NCBI RefSeq assembly: GCF_008634025.1
Contig: NZ_PDCM01000002.1
Coordinates: 434,001-498,000, forward strand
Direction of reading: 5' to 3'
Source: Streptomyces albofaciens JCM 4342
GTDB taxonomy: Bacteria > Actinomycetota > Actinomycetes > Streptomycetales > Streptomycetaceae
Length of the DNA stretch: 64,000 bases
Positions 8,991-16,803 of the stretch are shown piece after piece. The translations under genes were made by a program, and so were the position numbers. Each line of letters begins with the position of its first letter. Positions within the stretch are counted from its first letter, which is position 1. The notes below the pieces were generated by a model. That model searched no databases, was not told where the DNA came from, and worked only from the letters and a program-made list of their open reading frames with translations.

Positions 8991-9142
8991 GGGCCGGCAC
9001 CAAAACCATGAACGCGTGACGCAGCGGAGCGCAGTGTCGGCGACTTCCGGCGCTGCGGCGCTTTCCGGCCTTCCAGGATATCGCCCACTACTGAGCGCGG
9101 TCTTGAGAGTAACGCCCGACAGGCTTCGGCCGAGGAGGATCC

Positions 9143-9634
9143 ATGACCAACCGCATCGATCAACCGCACAAACTCGACCTGGTCGGCAACCCGGTACGGA
9201 TCAGCGGTATCGGCACCGGCCACGAGGCCACGCTCCAGTACCGCGTCGGCGACGGGCACGACGAAGTGACCGGCCACTTCAGCGTCGGCGGCGGCGCGGG
9301 AGAACACGGACAGTTCCAGGTCCAGGCCGACGTCGGACGCGCAGCATTCAAGCTCGACCGGCTGCTCGTCCAGGTCTTCGAGAAAAGCCCCAAGGACGGC
9401 AGTGAGATCAACCTGGTGTCGGTACCCGTGATCTACGGGCCGCGCATCGTGAAGGGCTACTACGGCTACCGCGAACACAAGGTGGTGAAGGGCGACACCC
9501 TGTCGTCCATCTCCAAGGCGTTCTACGGGGACGCGTCCCTGTTCAACCGCATCGTGCGGGCGAACCCCGACCAGATATCGGACCCCGACAAGATCATGCC
9601 GGGTCAGGTGCTGCGCATTCCCATCGGCTCCTGA
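9143..9634 (+). CDS. LysM-domain protein with N-terminal beta-sandwich domain
   Basis: The 163-residue protein has an N-terminal beta-rich domain (about 10-105; it resembles the immunoglobulin-like Gmad2 domain, with LVGNPVRISGIGTGHEATLQYRV). A C-terminal LysM domain follows (HKVVKGDTLSSISKAFYGDASLFNRIVRANPDQI, ending PGQVLRIP). LysM binds peptidoglycan, yet no signal peptide or membrane segment is seen, so export is unexplained. ATG 9143 follows GAGGAGGATCC. A very strong hairpin 74 bp after the stop ends the unit. Proteins of this type occur among hypoxia-induced genes of actinobacteria, a contextual inference. Confidence 0.85.
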   Translation: MTNRIDQPHKLDLVGNPVRISGIGTGHEATLQYRVGDGHDEVTGHFSVGGGAGEHGQFQVQADVGRAAFKLDRLLVQVFEKSPKDGSEINLVSVPVIYGPRIVKGYYGYREHKVVKGDTLSSISKAFYGDASLFNRIVRANPDQISDPDKIMPGQVLRIPIGS

Positions 9635-9707
9635 CGGCCAACCGGATACCTGGAAAGCGGCACCCAAAGGGCCTCGCCCACGCATCCGGCCCTGGTCCGG
9701 CCGTCCC

Positions 9708-9742
9708 ATCGTCCCCGGCCCGCATAGCGGGCCGGGGACGAT
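9708..9742. terminator. Strong hairpin terminator
   Basis: ATCGTCCCCGGCCCGC (9708-9723) and GCGGGCCGGGGACGAT (9727-9742) form a perfect 16-bp stem with a 3-nt loop, downstream of the LysM gene. Confidence 0.85.
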
Positions 9743-9793
9743 CCCGTTGGAAAGAAAACACCAGCCGGGCCTTGGGATGAACGGCCGTTCCGC

Positions 9794-9807
9794 GGGTCGT
9801 TCGGCCC
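9794..9807. promoter_or_regulatory. Candidate OsdR/DevR-type box
   Basis: GGGTCGTTCGGCCC (13 of 14) lies 93 bp before the small membrane protein gene at 9901. A degenerate half-like copy sits just upstream at about 9782-9795. Confidence 0.55.
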
Positions 9808-9900
9808 CTCCCAGAGTGCTTCTCCCGCCTGTGCACTTGGCTATGACGGCACTCGACGTACTGATGGCCACGGGTGCTGCTGCCGCAAGGAGGCAGGGTC

Positions 9901-10257
9901 ATGAACGGCTTCGACCCCGAACACATTCACTGGGACCCCGTGCCTTTCGTCGGCTGGCCGCTCGTGGGAGCCGTGCTGGCCCTGTCCGCCGCCGTGCTGG
10001 TGGCTCTGCTCGCCCGGTTGCGGCACACATGCCGCCGACCGCCCCGACCAGCCGTGCACGTCACCCCGTCCTGCGGCGCCACAGAGGCCCGATCTCGGCC
10101 CACTCCTTGTCCCAAGCGTCGAGACGTCGGCGATCCAGCGCGCGGCGTGCCCACCACGCGGCCGAGAGGACGACGGCGCCCGATCCGACGCCGGCCCACA
10201 CCCCGGTCGCCGTGGCAGCCGACAGTACGTCGTCGTGATCGAGGGGTTTCCTGGTGA
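9901..10257 (+). CDS. Small membrane protein; 3' part overlaps convergent gene
   Basis: ATG 9901 follows AAGGAGGCAGGGTC and opens a 118-codon frame. The first 45 residues look real: MNGFDPEHIHWDPVPFVGWP, then a transmembrane helix (LVGAVLALSAAVLVALLARL) and an Arg-rich end. From about 10061 the frame runs antisense through the last 197 bp of the Rv1733c-like gene and gives low-complexity Arg/Pro sequence. The natural product may therefore be shorter, with a frameshift or sequencing error hiding an earlier stop. Alternatively the two genes truly overlap tail to tail. A candidate regulatory box precedes it. Function unknown. Confidence 0.5.
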   Translation: MNGFDPEHIHWDPVPFVGWPLVGAVLALSAAVLVALLARLRHTCRRPPRPAVHVTPSCGATEARSRPTPCPKRRDVGDPARGVPTTRPRGRRRPIRRRPTPRSPWQPTVRRRDRGVSW

Positions 10258-10645
10258 GCCGGCCGTCGTTCAGGACCCACACGGTGATGTGTGCCCCTTT
10301 CCGCTTGCCGACTTCCACTTGCGTCTCGCCGGTGCGAGCCGATCCGTCCGGCGCGTTCCACCGGACCCTCGCCGGGAAACGGCCACCGACTGTGCCGTCC
10401 CGCTGAGCCACGGCCTCCGGTACGTCCTGCATCAGCTCCGCTGTCACCGGATGACGCGTCCTCTGCTGTTCCCGCATGACCTGGTTCTGCACCTCGTAGG
10501 ACCAGGACGCGGCGCAGAATCCGGCCGTCGGAGCGCCGGCGACCAGCAGCAGCGCCGCCACCAGGCCGAGCCAGCCGTCGACCGCGTCGACCTTGCGGCG
10601 TAACGGGCTACGCCGCCAGCGCCACCACCTGTTCGCAGCGCGCAT
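10061..10645 (-). CDS. Rv1733c-like two-span membrane protein
   Basis: The 194-residue protein has two transmembrane segments, WLGLVAALLLVAGAPTAGFCAASW (about 24-47) and TATGVWAGVGSGAVVLSAAWW (about 150-170). They enclose a mostly beta extracytoplasmic domain (EVQNQVMREQQRTRHPVTAELMQD..., RVRWNAPDGSARTGETQVEVG). The arrangement, N-terminal RRSPLRRKVDAVDGW and C-terminal RRALDRRRLDAWDKEW fit the Rv1733c family, whose mycobacterial member is a known DosR regulon antigen. ATG 10645 has GGAGG nine bases upstream; the 66 codons before it are not protein-like. A near-perfect box lies 80 bp upstream. Molecular function is unknown in the family. Confidence 0.85.
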   Translation of the reverse strand: MRAANRWWRWRRSPLRRKVDAVDGWLGLVAALLLVAGAPTAGFCAASWSYEVQNQVMREQQRTRHPVTAELMQDVPEAVAQRDGTVGGRFPARVRWNAPDGSARTGETQVEVGKRKGAHITVWVLNDGRLTRKPLDHDDVLSAATATGVWAGVGSGAVVLSAAWWARRALDRRRLDAWDKEWAEIGPLWRRRTG

Positions 10646-10724
10646 CAGACGACACCTCCTTCGCCTCACCGCGCAACCTCCCACCCCACGCTCGGCCCCG
10701 GGAGGGACGACACGGGCACGACGG

Positions 10725-10825
10725 GGGCCGTCCGGCCCGTGGCCGGCGGCGGAAGACGTCGTCCTTGCGGCCGTCCGGGCGCTCCGTCGTCCGGGCGAGG
10801 CGGTCTCACCAGGGCTGTTCGGCCC
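10725..10825. promoter_or_regulatory. Two candidate OsdR/DevR-type boxes, divergent promoter
   Basis: GGGCCGTCCGGCCC (10725-10738) and GGGCTGTTCGGCCC (10812-10825), each 13 of 14, lie 87 bp apart between the Rv1733c-like gene (minus) and the DUF4389 gene (plus). Each probably serves one direction. Confidence 0.6.
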
Positions 10826-10941
10826 CTGCTCTGCGAAGCGCACCGGGCGGACGCTACGAGGACGAGGACGGCAGGAAACAAGAATGCGCGAACACCGCGC
10901 GTTCCCTGGAACGTTCTCGGGAACGGCGAAGGAGGGACACC

Positions 10942-11679
10942 ATGTCCTGTCCGTCTTATCCGTCCCGTCAGCCCTACCCGGCCCGCCTGGAAGCGGACTT
11001 CCCTTCGCGGGTGTCCCGCTGGCTGTGGCTGGTGAAATGGCTGCTCATCATCCCGCACGCGATCGTGCTGTCACTGCTGTGGATCGCGTTCCTCGCCGTC
11101 AGCGTGGTGGGGTGGTTCGCGATCCTGGTCACGGCCCGGTACCCGCGGGCCCTGTTCGACTTCCAGGTCGGAGTGCTGCGCTGGACCTGGCGGGTGTCGT
11201 TCTACAGCTACTCCGCTCTCGGAACGGACCGCTACCCGCCGTTCCGCCTGGCCGACGTACCCGACTACCCGGCACACTTCGACGTGACGTATCCCAAGCA
11301 CCTGTCCCGCGGCCTGGCCCTGGTCAAGTGGTGGCTGCTGGCCCTGCCCCACTACGCGCTCGTGGCGCTCTTCACCTCCGGGTACGGGAACTGGGGCGGG
11401 CTCATCGGGCTGCTCGTGCTCTTCGCCGCGGTCGCGGTTCTGTTCACCGGGCGCTATCCCGGCGGCATCTTCGCCCTCGTCATCGGGCTCAACCGCTGGG
11501 TGATGCGGGTGGCCGCCTACGCCGCCCTGCTCACCGACACCTACCCGCCGTTCCGGCTCGACCTCGGCGCCGGGGAACCTGCCGACGACAGCCGGCAGGC
11601 CGAACGGAAGTCCAGGAGCGACCAGGACGCCAGGGCCCCGCACCGGACCGCTCAAGGCATCGGGGAAACAGCCGGCTGA
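10942..11679 (+). CDS. DUF4389 membrane protein
   Basis: The 245-residue protein contains a repeated unit. In each half a Pro-rich stretch (YPARLEADFPSRVSRWLWLVKWLL; YPAHFDVTYPKHLSRGLALVKWW) precedes two hydrophobic segments and the motif RYP(R/G)(A/G)(L/I)F...G..RW..R, ending in TDxYPPFRL. This duplication is the hallmark of DUF4389. Four transmembrane helices are predicted by eye. The C-terminal 40 residues are charged and probably cytoplasmic. Start 10942 follows GGAGGGACACC. Function is unknown; a boxed promoter and dormancy-type neighbours suggest hypoxic induction. Confidence 0.88.
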   Translation: MSCPSYPSRQPYPARLEADFPSRVSRWLWLVKWLLIIPHAIVLSLLWIAFLAVSVVGWFAILVTARYPRALFDFQVGVLRWTWRVSFYSYSALGTDRYPPFRLADVPDYPAHFDVTYPKHLSRGLALVKWWLLALPHYALVALFTSGYGNWGGLIGLLVLFAAVAVLFTGRYPGGIFALVIGLNRWVMRVAAYAALLTDTYPPFRLDLGAGEPADDSRQAERKSRSDQDARAPHRTAQGIGETAG

Positions 11680-11863
11680 CACGGTCGCTTCCCTGCCACC
11701 GTCTTACGGGCACACCCTCAGGAGGTTGCTGCGCCCGGCCGTACGACCGGTCTCGGATGCGCGCTGCGTGCCCCTCGGGTCCATGCGTCGGTGATGGCTG
11801 ACCTTCATTGGCGTACCGCAGTGCGCACCCACCGCTCTGGCGTTGCTGCTCGCCGCCGGCACA

Positions 11864-11902
11864 GCGGCCCTGTCCGAACGGCGGCGACTGGACAGGGGCC
11901 GC
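11864..11902. terminator. Hairpin terminator between DUF4389 and serine hydrolase genes
   Basis: GCGGCCCTGTCC (11864-11875) pairs with GGACAGGGGCCGC (11890-11902), a 12-bp stem with one bulged base and a 14-nt loop, in the 279-bp gap between convergent genes. I see no gene in that gap. Confidence 0.5.
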
Positions 11903-11958
11903 GAGGCCCTCCCTCGGACGGCGGGGGCTTGCGGCCCTGTGAAACGCCGTGGCCGCAC

Positions 11959-13401
11959 TCAGGAGCGGCGGCGGTTGGCGGCCATCTTGCGCATCGAGAG
12001 AGGTATCGGCACGAAGTGCAGCTCGGTGGTCCCGGCGGCCGAGTCGTGACCGAAGACGACCCGGACCTTGCCGATTCCGAACCGGGACAGATCAATCCGG
12101 AATATATAGGGATCATTTTCGTCGTCGGGGCAGAGCGGGATGCCCCGGAGCATCGTGGGAACGGGTGTCAGGCTGCGCAGCATGAGCCGGCCGCCGCGGA
12201 CGAAGACCTCGGCCGCGGACCCTGCCATGGCCCGGGCCCGTACGTCCGTGATCCGTCCGGCGAGGGCGTACCACCCGCACAGCTCGCCCCAGATCTCGGG
12301 GCGCTGCGGCACGTCGGTGCGGAGCGTTTGCTCCGGGAGGCCGATCAGCCGGCGCAGGAGTGCCTCGGTCTCGGCGGGCAGCCACAGCAGGGCGCGATGG
12401 GCGGCGTTGGTCAGAGCGATCACTCCGATCCCGTCGTCCGGGGCCACGAAGAGCTGTGAGGTGAAGCCGGGCAGGATCCCCTGGTGCTCGACGAACCGGT
12501 GGCCGTCCGCCGCACCGCGGAAGAAGGCCAGCCCCATCCCCGGCACGCGGGGATCGGGCTGGTAGTGGGGGGCGAACATCATGGCCAGCGTCGAGGGTTC
12601 GACGGCCGCACCGTGCTCGTTGGTCCCGCCGTTCAGGAGCGCGGAAACATAGCGGGCCATGTCCCGCGTCGTGGAGCAGACGGAGGAGGCGCCCGGGGTC
12701 GTCCGCTCCCGGTCGGTGACCGCTTTCAGGCCCCGGGCGCGCAGTTCGTACCCCGTCGCCAGGCGGCCGCGGATCCGTTCGGACCGCACCAGATCGGTGT
12801 CGTGCATACCCCACGGCGTGAAAACGTGTTCGCGCAGGTAGCGGTCGAACGGCTCGCCGCTGACGTCTTCGACGATCTGGCCGAGCGTGGCGAACCCGTG
12901 GTTGGCGTACGTCCACTGCGTACCCGGCTCGGCGTCCACCCGCAGGCCGCGGCGGTAGTACTCGGCGAGGGACGGCAGCGGCCGGCCGGGCTTGACGCCT
13001 TCTCCCGCGTTGGCCCGCAGCAGGTCGGCGGGCCCGCGCAGTTCGCCGATTCCGGCGGTGTGGGTGAGCAGGTGCCGCAGCGTGGCCGGCCGGAAGCCTT
13101 CCTTGGCCGGCGACAGCCGGAACGCCTTGAGGTAGCTGCCGGCGGGTGCGTCGAGGTCCACCATTCCTCGTTCCCACAATTGCATCACCGCGACGGCGGT
13201 GAACGTCTTGCTGATGGAAGCGATGCGGAAGGCCGTATCCTCGCTGATCGGTGTGCGCGCGGCCAGGTCGGCGAAACCGTGCCCCACGAAATGTTCGACA
13301 CGGCCGTCGCGCACCACTCCCAGCGCGAGCCCTCCGACGGAGTGGCGGTTGAGCATCTCGGCGACCCGGTGTTCCGTCACGGCCGCGATGTCCTGGAGCA
13401 C
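11959..13401 (-). CDS. Serine hydrolase, beta-lactamase class C / esterase family
   Basis: The 480-residue protein belongs to the penicillin-binding-protein-like serine hydrolases (PF00144). The catalytic SxxK is in FRIASISKTFTAVAVMQLWE (about residues 58-77), the YxN motif is in WTYANHGFATLGQI (near 167), and a C-terminal HQGILPGFTSQLFVAPDD segment replaces KTG, as in many esterase-type members. After about residue 340 there is an extra beta domain, seen in longer family members. No signal peptide is visible, so it is probably cytoplasmic. The start at 13401 gives MLQDIAAVTEHRVAEMLNRHSVGGLALGVV, a normal family beginning. No regulatory box is seen nearby, so its link to the island is only positional. 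Confidence 0.9.
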   Translation of the reverse strand: MLQDIAAVTEHRVAEMLNRHSVGGLALGVVRDGRVEHFVGHGFADLAARTPISEDTAFRIASISKTFTAVAVMQLWERGMVDLDAPAGSYLKAFRLSPAKEGFRPATLRHLLTHTAGIGELRGPADLLRANAGEGVKPGRPLPSLAEYYRRGLRVDAEPGTQWTYANHGFATLGQIVEDVSGEPFDRYLREHVFTPWGMHDTDLVRSERIRGRLATGYELRARGLKAVTDRERTTPGASSVCSTTRDMARYVSALLNGGTNEHGAAVEPSTLAMMFAPHYQPDPRVPGMGLAFFRGAADGHRFVEHQGILPGFTSQLFVAPDDGIGVIALTNAAHRALLWLPAETEALLRRLIGLPEQTLRTDVPQRPEIWGELCGWYALAGRITDVRARAMAGSAAEVFVRGGRLMLRSLTPVPTMLRGIPLCPDDENDPYIFRIDLSRFGIGKVRVVFGHDSAAGTTELHFVPIPLSMRKMAANRRRS

Positions 13402-13637
13402 GGCTCCTCCTCACCGCGCCTCTCCCGGAGGCGCTGTGCGCCGCCTACGGACGGCGGCTGTCACTGGCCCGGACCACCGAGACTGCCGGGCCCGCTGCCC
13501 GTGGGCGAGACGGGAACGCGCCGGATCGGGGCACTGCCCCACCCCGCGGCTTTGTTCCCTTCCGGATCGCACCGGTCGACTCGGTCGTCAAGGCGGGGGC
13601 CCGGCAGTCGCAGGAAGGCGAGCACACGTCCGTCAAG

Positions 13638-13651
13638 GGGCCGTACGGGCC
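13638..13651. promoter_or_regulatory. Candidate OsdR/DevR-type box before ppk2
   Basis: GGGCCGTACGGGCC (12 of 14) lies 186 bp before the ppk2 start, in a 422-bp gap. The rest of the gap shows only an imperfect inverted repeat (CTTCCTGGAG at about 13748 with CTCCAGGAAA at about 13780) in the ppk2 leader. Confidence 0.5.
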
Positions 13652-13823
13652 ACGGCTGGAGACGGCCGGCCCGATGTGACGTGGATGCCCGCATCGCCAC
13701 AGTGGCAGGGCCAACGGGTCATGAACCCAGGCGAAGGAGGGGATCTTCCTGGAGACGGCACGCGACGCGCTCTCGCGCCCCTCCAGGAAAATCCCGGATA
13801 CCGAGACGAAGGCCGGGCAAGCG

Positions 13824-14666
13824 GTGGGCAGGAGATCCGAGTCCGACGCGGAGGCCGCTGTGCGTCAGGCCCGGCGGCCGGGTTCCCTCCCCCGGGCCGC
13901 GTACCAGCGCGAGTTACTGCATCTGCAGACCGAGCTGGTCAAGGTCCAGGAGTGGGTGCGGGCCGAGGGCGCCCGGCTCGTGGTCGTCTTCGAGGGGCGG
14001 GACGCGGCCGGCAAGGGCGGTGTGATCAAGCGGGTGGCCGAGCACCTCAACCCGCGGGTCGCGCGGATCGTCGCGCTGCCCGCGCCGTCCGGCCGGGAGC
14101 GGGGGCAGTGGTACTTCCAGCGGTACGTGGAACGGCTGCCGACCGCGGGCGAGATCGTGTTGTTCGACCGCAGTTGGTACAACCGGGCCGGTGTCGAGCA
14201 CGTCATGGGCTTCTGCGACGACGAGGAGTACCGGCGCTTCCTGCGCCAGTGCCCGGTGTTCGAGCGGATGCTGGTGGAGGACGGCATCCTGCTGCGCAAG
14301 TACTGGTTCTCGGTGAGCGACGCCGTACAGGAGCAGCGCTTCCGCAGCCGCCTGGAGGACCCGACGCGGCGCTGGAAGCTGTCGCCCATGGACCTGGAGT
14401 CCGTCACCCGGTGGGAGGCGTACTCCCGCGCCAAGGACACGATGTTCGCGCACACCGACATCCCCGAGGCCCCGTGGTACGTCGTCGAGAGCGACGACAA
14501 GCGACGGGCCCGCCTCAACATGATCGCGCACCTGCTGTCCACGCTCCCCTATCACGAGGTGCGGCAACCGGAACTCACGCTGCCGCCACGGCCGCCGTCC
14601 ACCGGCTACCGGCGCCCGCCGAGGGAGTCCCAGACCCGTGTACCGGACCACCCCGTCCCTGACTGA
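13824..14666 (+). CDS. ppk2: Polyphosphate kinase 2
   Basis: PPK2 transfers phosphate between polyphosphate and nucleotides, usually making nucleoside triphosphates at the expense of polyphosphate. The 280-residue single-domain protein has Walker A FEGRDAAGKGG, Walker B VLFDRSWYNRAGVEHVMGF and the lid region KYWFSVSDAVQEQRFRSRLEDPTRRWKLSPMD, all intact, so the protein should be active. The form with one domain and SPMDLES resembles class I enzymes. I list GTG 13824, but GTG 13860 has a better ribosome site (GCGGAGGCCGCT) and may be the true start, removing 12 residues. In this setting it would regenerate ATP or GTP from stored polyphosphate during dormancy, an inference from the neighbours. 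Confidence 0.94.
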   Translation: MGRRSESDAEAAVRQARRPGSLPRAAYQRELLHLQTELVKVQEWVRAEGARLVVVFEGRDAAGKGGVIKRVAEHLNPRVARIVALPAPSGRERGQWYFQRYVERLPTAGEIVLFDRSWYNRAGVEHVMGFCDDEEYRRFLRQCPVFERMLVEDGILLRKYWFSVSDAVQEQRFRSRLEDPTRRWKLSPMDLESVTRWEAYSRAKDTMFAHTDIPEAPWYVVESDDKRRARLNMIAHLLSTLPYHEVRQPELTLPPRPPSTGYRRPPRESQTRVPDHPVPD

Positions 14667-14714
14667 CGGTCCGGGCCGGTGACGGCGTGACCTGCGCCGA
14701 GTAACCCTCCGGCC

Positions 14715-14753
14715 GGGCCGAACGGCCCCTCGGCAGACGGGCCGCGGCGGCCC
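14715..14753. promoter_or_regulatory. Perfect candidate OsdR/DevR-type box plus second variant
   Basis: GGGCCGAACGGCCC (14715-14728) is the exact reverse complement of the consensus. GGGCCGCGGCGGCCC (14739-14753) has the same arms with a 3-nt centre and starts 24 bp later. They lie 93 and 68 bp before the small membrane protein gene at 14821. Confidence 0.65.
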
Positions 14754-14820
14754 ACTCTGAGGGGACAGGGACAGCGGACGGAGTTCCGCACCCGTCCCTG
14801 GTGAGGGGCAGGAGGCAGCC

Positions 14821-15045
14821 ATGTGGGTCATCGGATTCGGTATCGGCGCCATCCTCTGGGGCGGCCTGACCATCATCGGCGGAACCGACAGCGCCGCGTT
14901 CCCGTGGCTCCTGATCTTCGTGGGCGTCATCGCGCTCACCGCCTCGGGCCTCTGGTACGGGCCGCACCGCCACCCCGGCGAGAGCGGGACGGTCCTTGAG
15001 GAGCGGCACTACTACAGTGACCCGCCCACTCATCACCGCCGGTGA
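14821..15045 (+). CDS. 74-residue two-span membrane protein
   Basis: ATG 14821 follows GGCAGGAGGCAGCC. The product has two hydrophobic segments (VIGFGIGAILWGGLTII and FPWLLIFVGVIALTASGLWYG) joined by a short loop (GGTDSAA). Its polar, His-rich C terminus (HRHPGESGTVLEERHYYSD, ending THHRR) is probably cytoplasmic. No named family is recognised. A perfect palindromic box lies upstream and it is followed at once by the hydrogenase promoter, so it is likely induced together with the hydrogenase. Whether it helps anchor a complex is unknown; group 3b hydrogenases are soluble. Confidence 0.75.
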   Translation: MWVIGFGIGAILWGGLTIIGGTDSAAFPWLLIFVGVIALTASGLWYGPHRHPGESGTVLEERHYYSDPPTHHRR

Positions 15046-15050
15046 CTCCC

Positions 15051-15084
15051 GGGCCGGGCGGCGCGCACCAGGGCCGTTCGGCCC
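15051..15084. promoter_or_regulatory. Paired candidate OsdR/DevR-type boxes before hydrogenase operon
   Basis: GGGCCGGGCGGCGC (15051-15064, 11 of 14) and the exact consensus GGGCCGTTCGGCCC (15071-15084) start 20 bp apart. The perfect copy lies 70 bp before hyhB. Confidence 0.7.
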
Positions 15085-15154
15085 CCTCCCGGCCGGAGTT
15101 CTCCGGCCGACGATGAGGACACGGACCCCATGGGACGCTGCCGAGGAGGCGCTG

Positions 15155-16330
15155 ATGTCCCGGAGTGCAGTTGCACCGGATGCGGTGATCTCGGCGACGG
15201 ACGGGCTGGCCACGCTGGTCGGTGTCCTCGCCGAGGAACACACCGTCATCGGCCCCACCCCCCGCGACGGCGCGATCGTCCTCGCGGAGCTCTCCACGGC
15301 GGACGAGCTGCCGCACGGCTGCGGTGTGGAGACGGCGGCCGGCCGGTACCGGCTGGTGCGCCGCCCGGACGCGATGATCTTCGCGCACAGTGCCGGGCCG
15401 CAGTCGTGGAAGGCGTACCTGCACCCGCAGCGCGAGCGGCTGTGGACGGTGGACCGGGACGCGCGGGGCCGGCTCGCCTTCCGTGCGGAGGACGGCGAGC
15501 CGCCCGCGTACGCGTTCCTGGGCGTACGGCCGTGCGATCTGCGGGCCATTGCCATCCAGGACCGGGTGCTGGGCGGCGGACCGCACGCGGACACCGCCTA
15601 CCGGCGCCGCCGCGACCGTACGTTCATCGTCGCCGTGGAGTGCACCGATCCCGGCGCCACCTGCTTCTGCACGTCGATGGGCACGGGCCCGGGCGTCGGG
15701 GAGGGCGGTCCGCCCGCGTACGACCTGGCGCTGACCGAGGTGCTGGACGAGGACGGGCACCGCTTCCGGGTACGGGCGGGGAGCCCGGCGGGTGAACGGG
15801 TACTGGCCCGGCTCCCCCGCCGTACCTGCGACCCGGCGACCCGGACCGCCGCCCGCGCGGCCGTCACGGCCGCCGCGGAGCACATGGAACGCGCCATGCC
15901 GCCGGTCGACCTGCACACCCTGATGGCCGGTTCACACGACGCCACCCGCTGGGACGACGTCGCCGCACGCTGCCTGACCTGCGGCAACTGCACGATGGTC
16001 TGCCCGACCTGTTTCTGCACCACCACCGAGGACGTCACCGATCTGACGGGCGACCACGCGGAGCGGTGGCAGCGCTGGGACTCCTGCTTCGACCTGGACT
16101 TCACCCACTTGCACGGCGGCCCGGTCCGCGCGTCCGCGCGCAGCCGCTACCGGCAGTGGCTCACCCACAAGCTCGGCACTTGGCACGACCAGTTCGGGGA
16201 GTCGGGCTGTGTCGGCTGCGGGCGCTGCATCGTGTGGTGCCCGGTCGGCATCGACATCACCGAGGAGGCCGCCGCCCTGCACGCGGAGGCCCGCAGCTCG
16301 CACGCCACCGATGAGGAGGCACCGTCATGA
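15155..16330 (+). CDS. hyhB: [NiFe]-hydrogenase (group 3b) iron-sulfur subunit
   Basis: The 391-residue protein carries electrons between the NAD(P)-binding diaphorase subunit and the small hydrogenase subunit. It resembles the HydB/AsrA family. The N-terminal 250 residues form the family domain (AFLGVRPCDLRAIAIQDRV; FIVAVECTDPGATCFCTSMGTG). Two [4Fe-4S] motifs follow, CLTCGNCTMVCP (from residue 273) and CVGCGRCIVWCPVGIDIT (from residue 352), and an additional CFCT lies just after the first motif. ATG 15155 has GAGGAGG seven bases away and was preferred to upstream in-frame ATGs. It is the first gene of a tightly coupled operon and overlaps the next gene by 4 bp. Mycobacterium smegmatis has a comparable DosR-controlled hyhBGSL operon. 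Confidence 0.92.
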   Translation: MSRSAVAPDAVISATDGLATLVGVLAEEHTVIGPTPRDGAIVLAELSTADELPHGCGVETAAGRYRLVRRPDAMIFAHSAGPQSWKAYLHPQRERLWTVDRDARGRLAFRAEDGEPPAYAFLGVRPCDLRAIAIQDRVLGGGPHADTAYRRRRDRTFIVAVECTDPGATCFCTSMGTGPGVGEGGPPAYDLALTEVLDEDGHRFRVRAGSPAGERVLARLPRRTCDPATRTAARAAVTAAAEHMERAMPPVDLHTLMAGSHDATRWDDVAARCLTCGNCTMVCPTCFCTTTEDVTDLTGDHAERWQRWDSCFDLDFTHLHGGPVRASARSRYRQWLTHKLGTWHDQFGESGCVGCGRCIVWCPVGIDITEEAAALHAEARSSHATDEEAPS

Positions 16331-16803
16331 CCACCAGGACCGGACTGAAGACCATGCTGTGTCAGCTGGACGCCCTCAGCGACGACCAGCGTGTGCGGCT
16401 GATGGGCCTGGCCCGCGAGGTGTCCTTCCGGGCGGGTGCGCGGCTTTTCGAGGAGCGCCGCGCCGCCGACCGGTTCTGGATCGTCCGGACCGGCAGCGTC
16501 GTCCTGGACCTCCACGTGCCCGGCCGCCGGGCCGCGGTGATCGAGACCCTGGGCCCCGGGGACCTGGTGGGCTGGTCCTGGCTCTTCCCGCCGCGCAACT
16601 GGCACCTGGGCGCCGAGGCTCAAAGCCCCGTACGAGCCTGGGAGTTCGACGCCGAGGCCGTGCGCCGGCTGTGCCGGGAGGACCCGAAGCTGGGGTACGC
16701 GCTGGTGCTGGCGGTGGCCGAGGTCATCGGGCACCGGCTGGAGTGCGCCCGTACCCGGCTGCTGGACCTGTACGGGCCGTACGGAAGCGGGCTGCCACGA
16801 TGA
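16327..16803 (+). CDS. Stand-alone cyclic-nucleotide-binding-domain protein
   Basis: The 158-residue protein is a single cNMP-binding (CAP_ED) domain. It has the beta-roll sequence VSFRAGARLFEERRAADRFWIVRTGSVVLDLHVPGRRAAVIETLGPGDLVGWSWLFPP and a C-terminal helix (LALVLAVAEVIGHRLECARTRLLDLY). There is no helix-turn-helix, so it is not a CRP-type DNA-binding regulator. In the binding pocket LGPGDLVGWSWLFPPRNW, the FGE(I/L)AL-R phosphate cassette of cAMP sensors is strongly altered, so cAMP binding is doubtful. Start and stop overlap both neighbours (ATGA), placing it stoichiometrically inside the hydrogenase operon. It could be an accessory or sensory subunit of the enzyme; that is inference. 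Confidence 0.88.
   Translation: MTTRTGLKTMLCQLDALSDDQRVRLMGLAREVSFRAGARLFEERRAADRFWIVRTGSVVLDLHVPGRRAAVIETLGPGDLVGWSWLFPPRNWHLGAEAQSPVRAWEFDAEAVRRLCREDPKLGYALVLAVAEVIGHRLECARTRLLDLYGPYGSGLPR

Noticed and set aside
12484-14025. 513-codon plus-strand frame opposite the serine hydrolase
   Set aside because: Antisense to a gene with intact SxxK and YxN motifs; composition is low-complexity.
16766-16794. ACGGGCCGTACGG near the end of the cNMP-domain gene as a possible internal promoter box
   Set aside because: It codes for the LYGPYGSG tail, and the genes here are translationally coupled, so an internal promoter is not needed.
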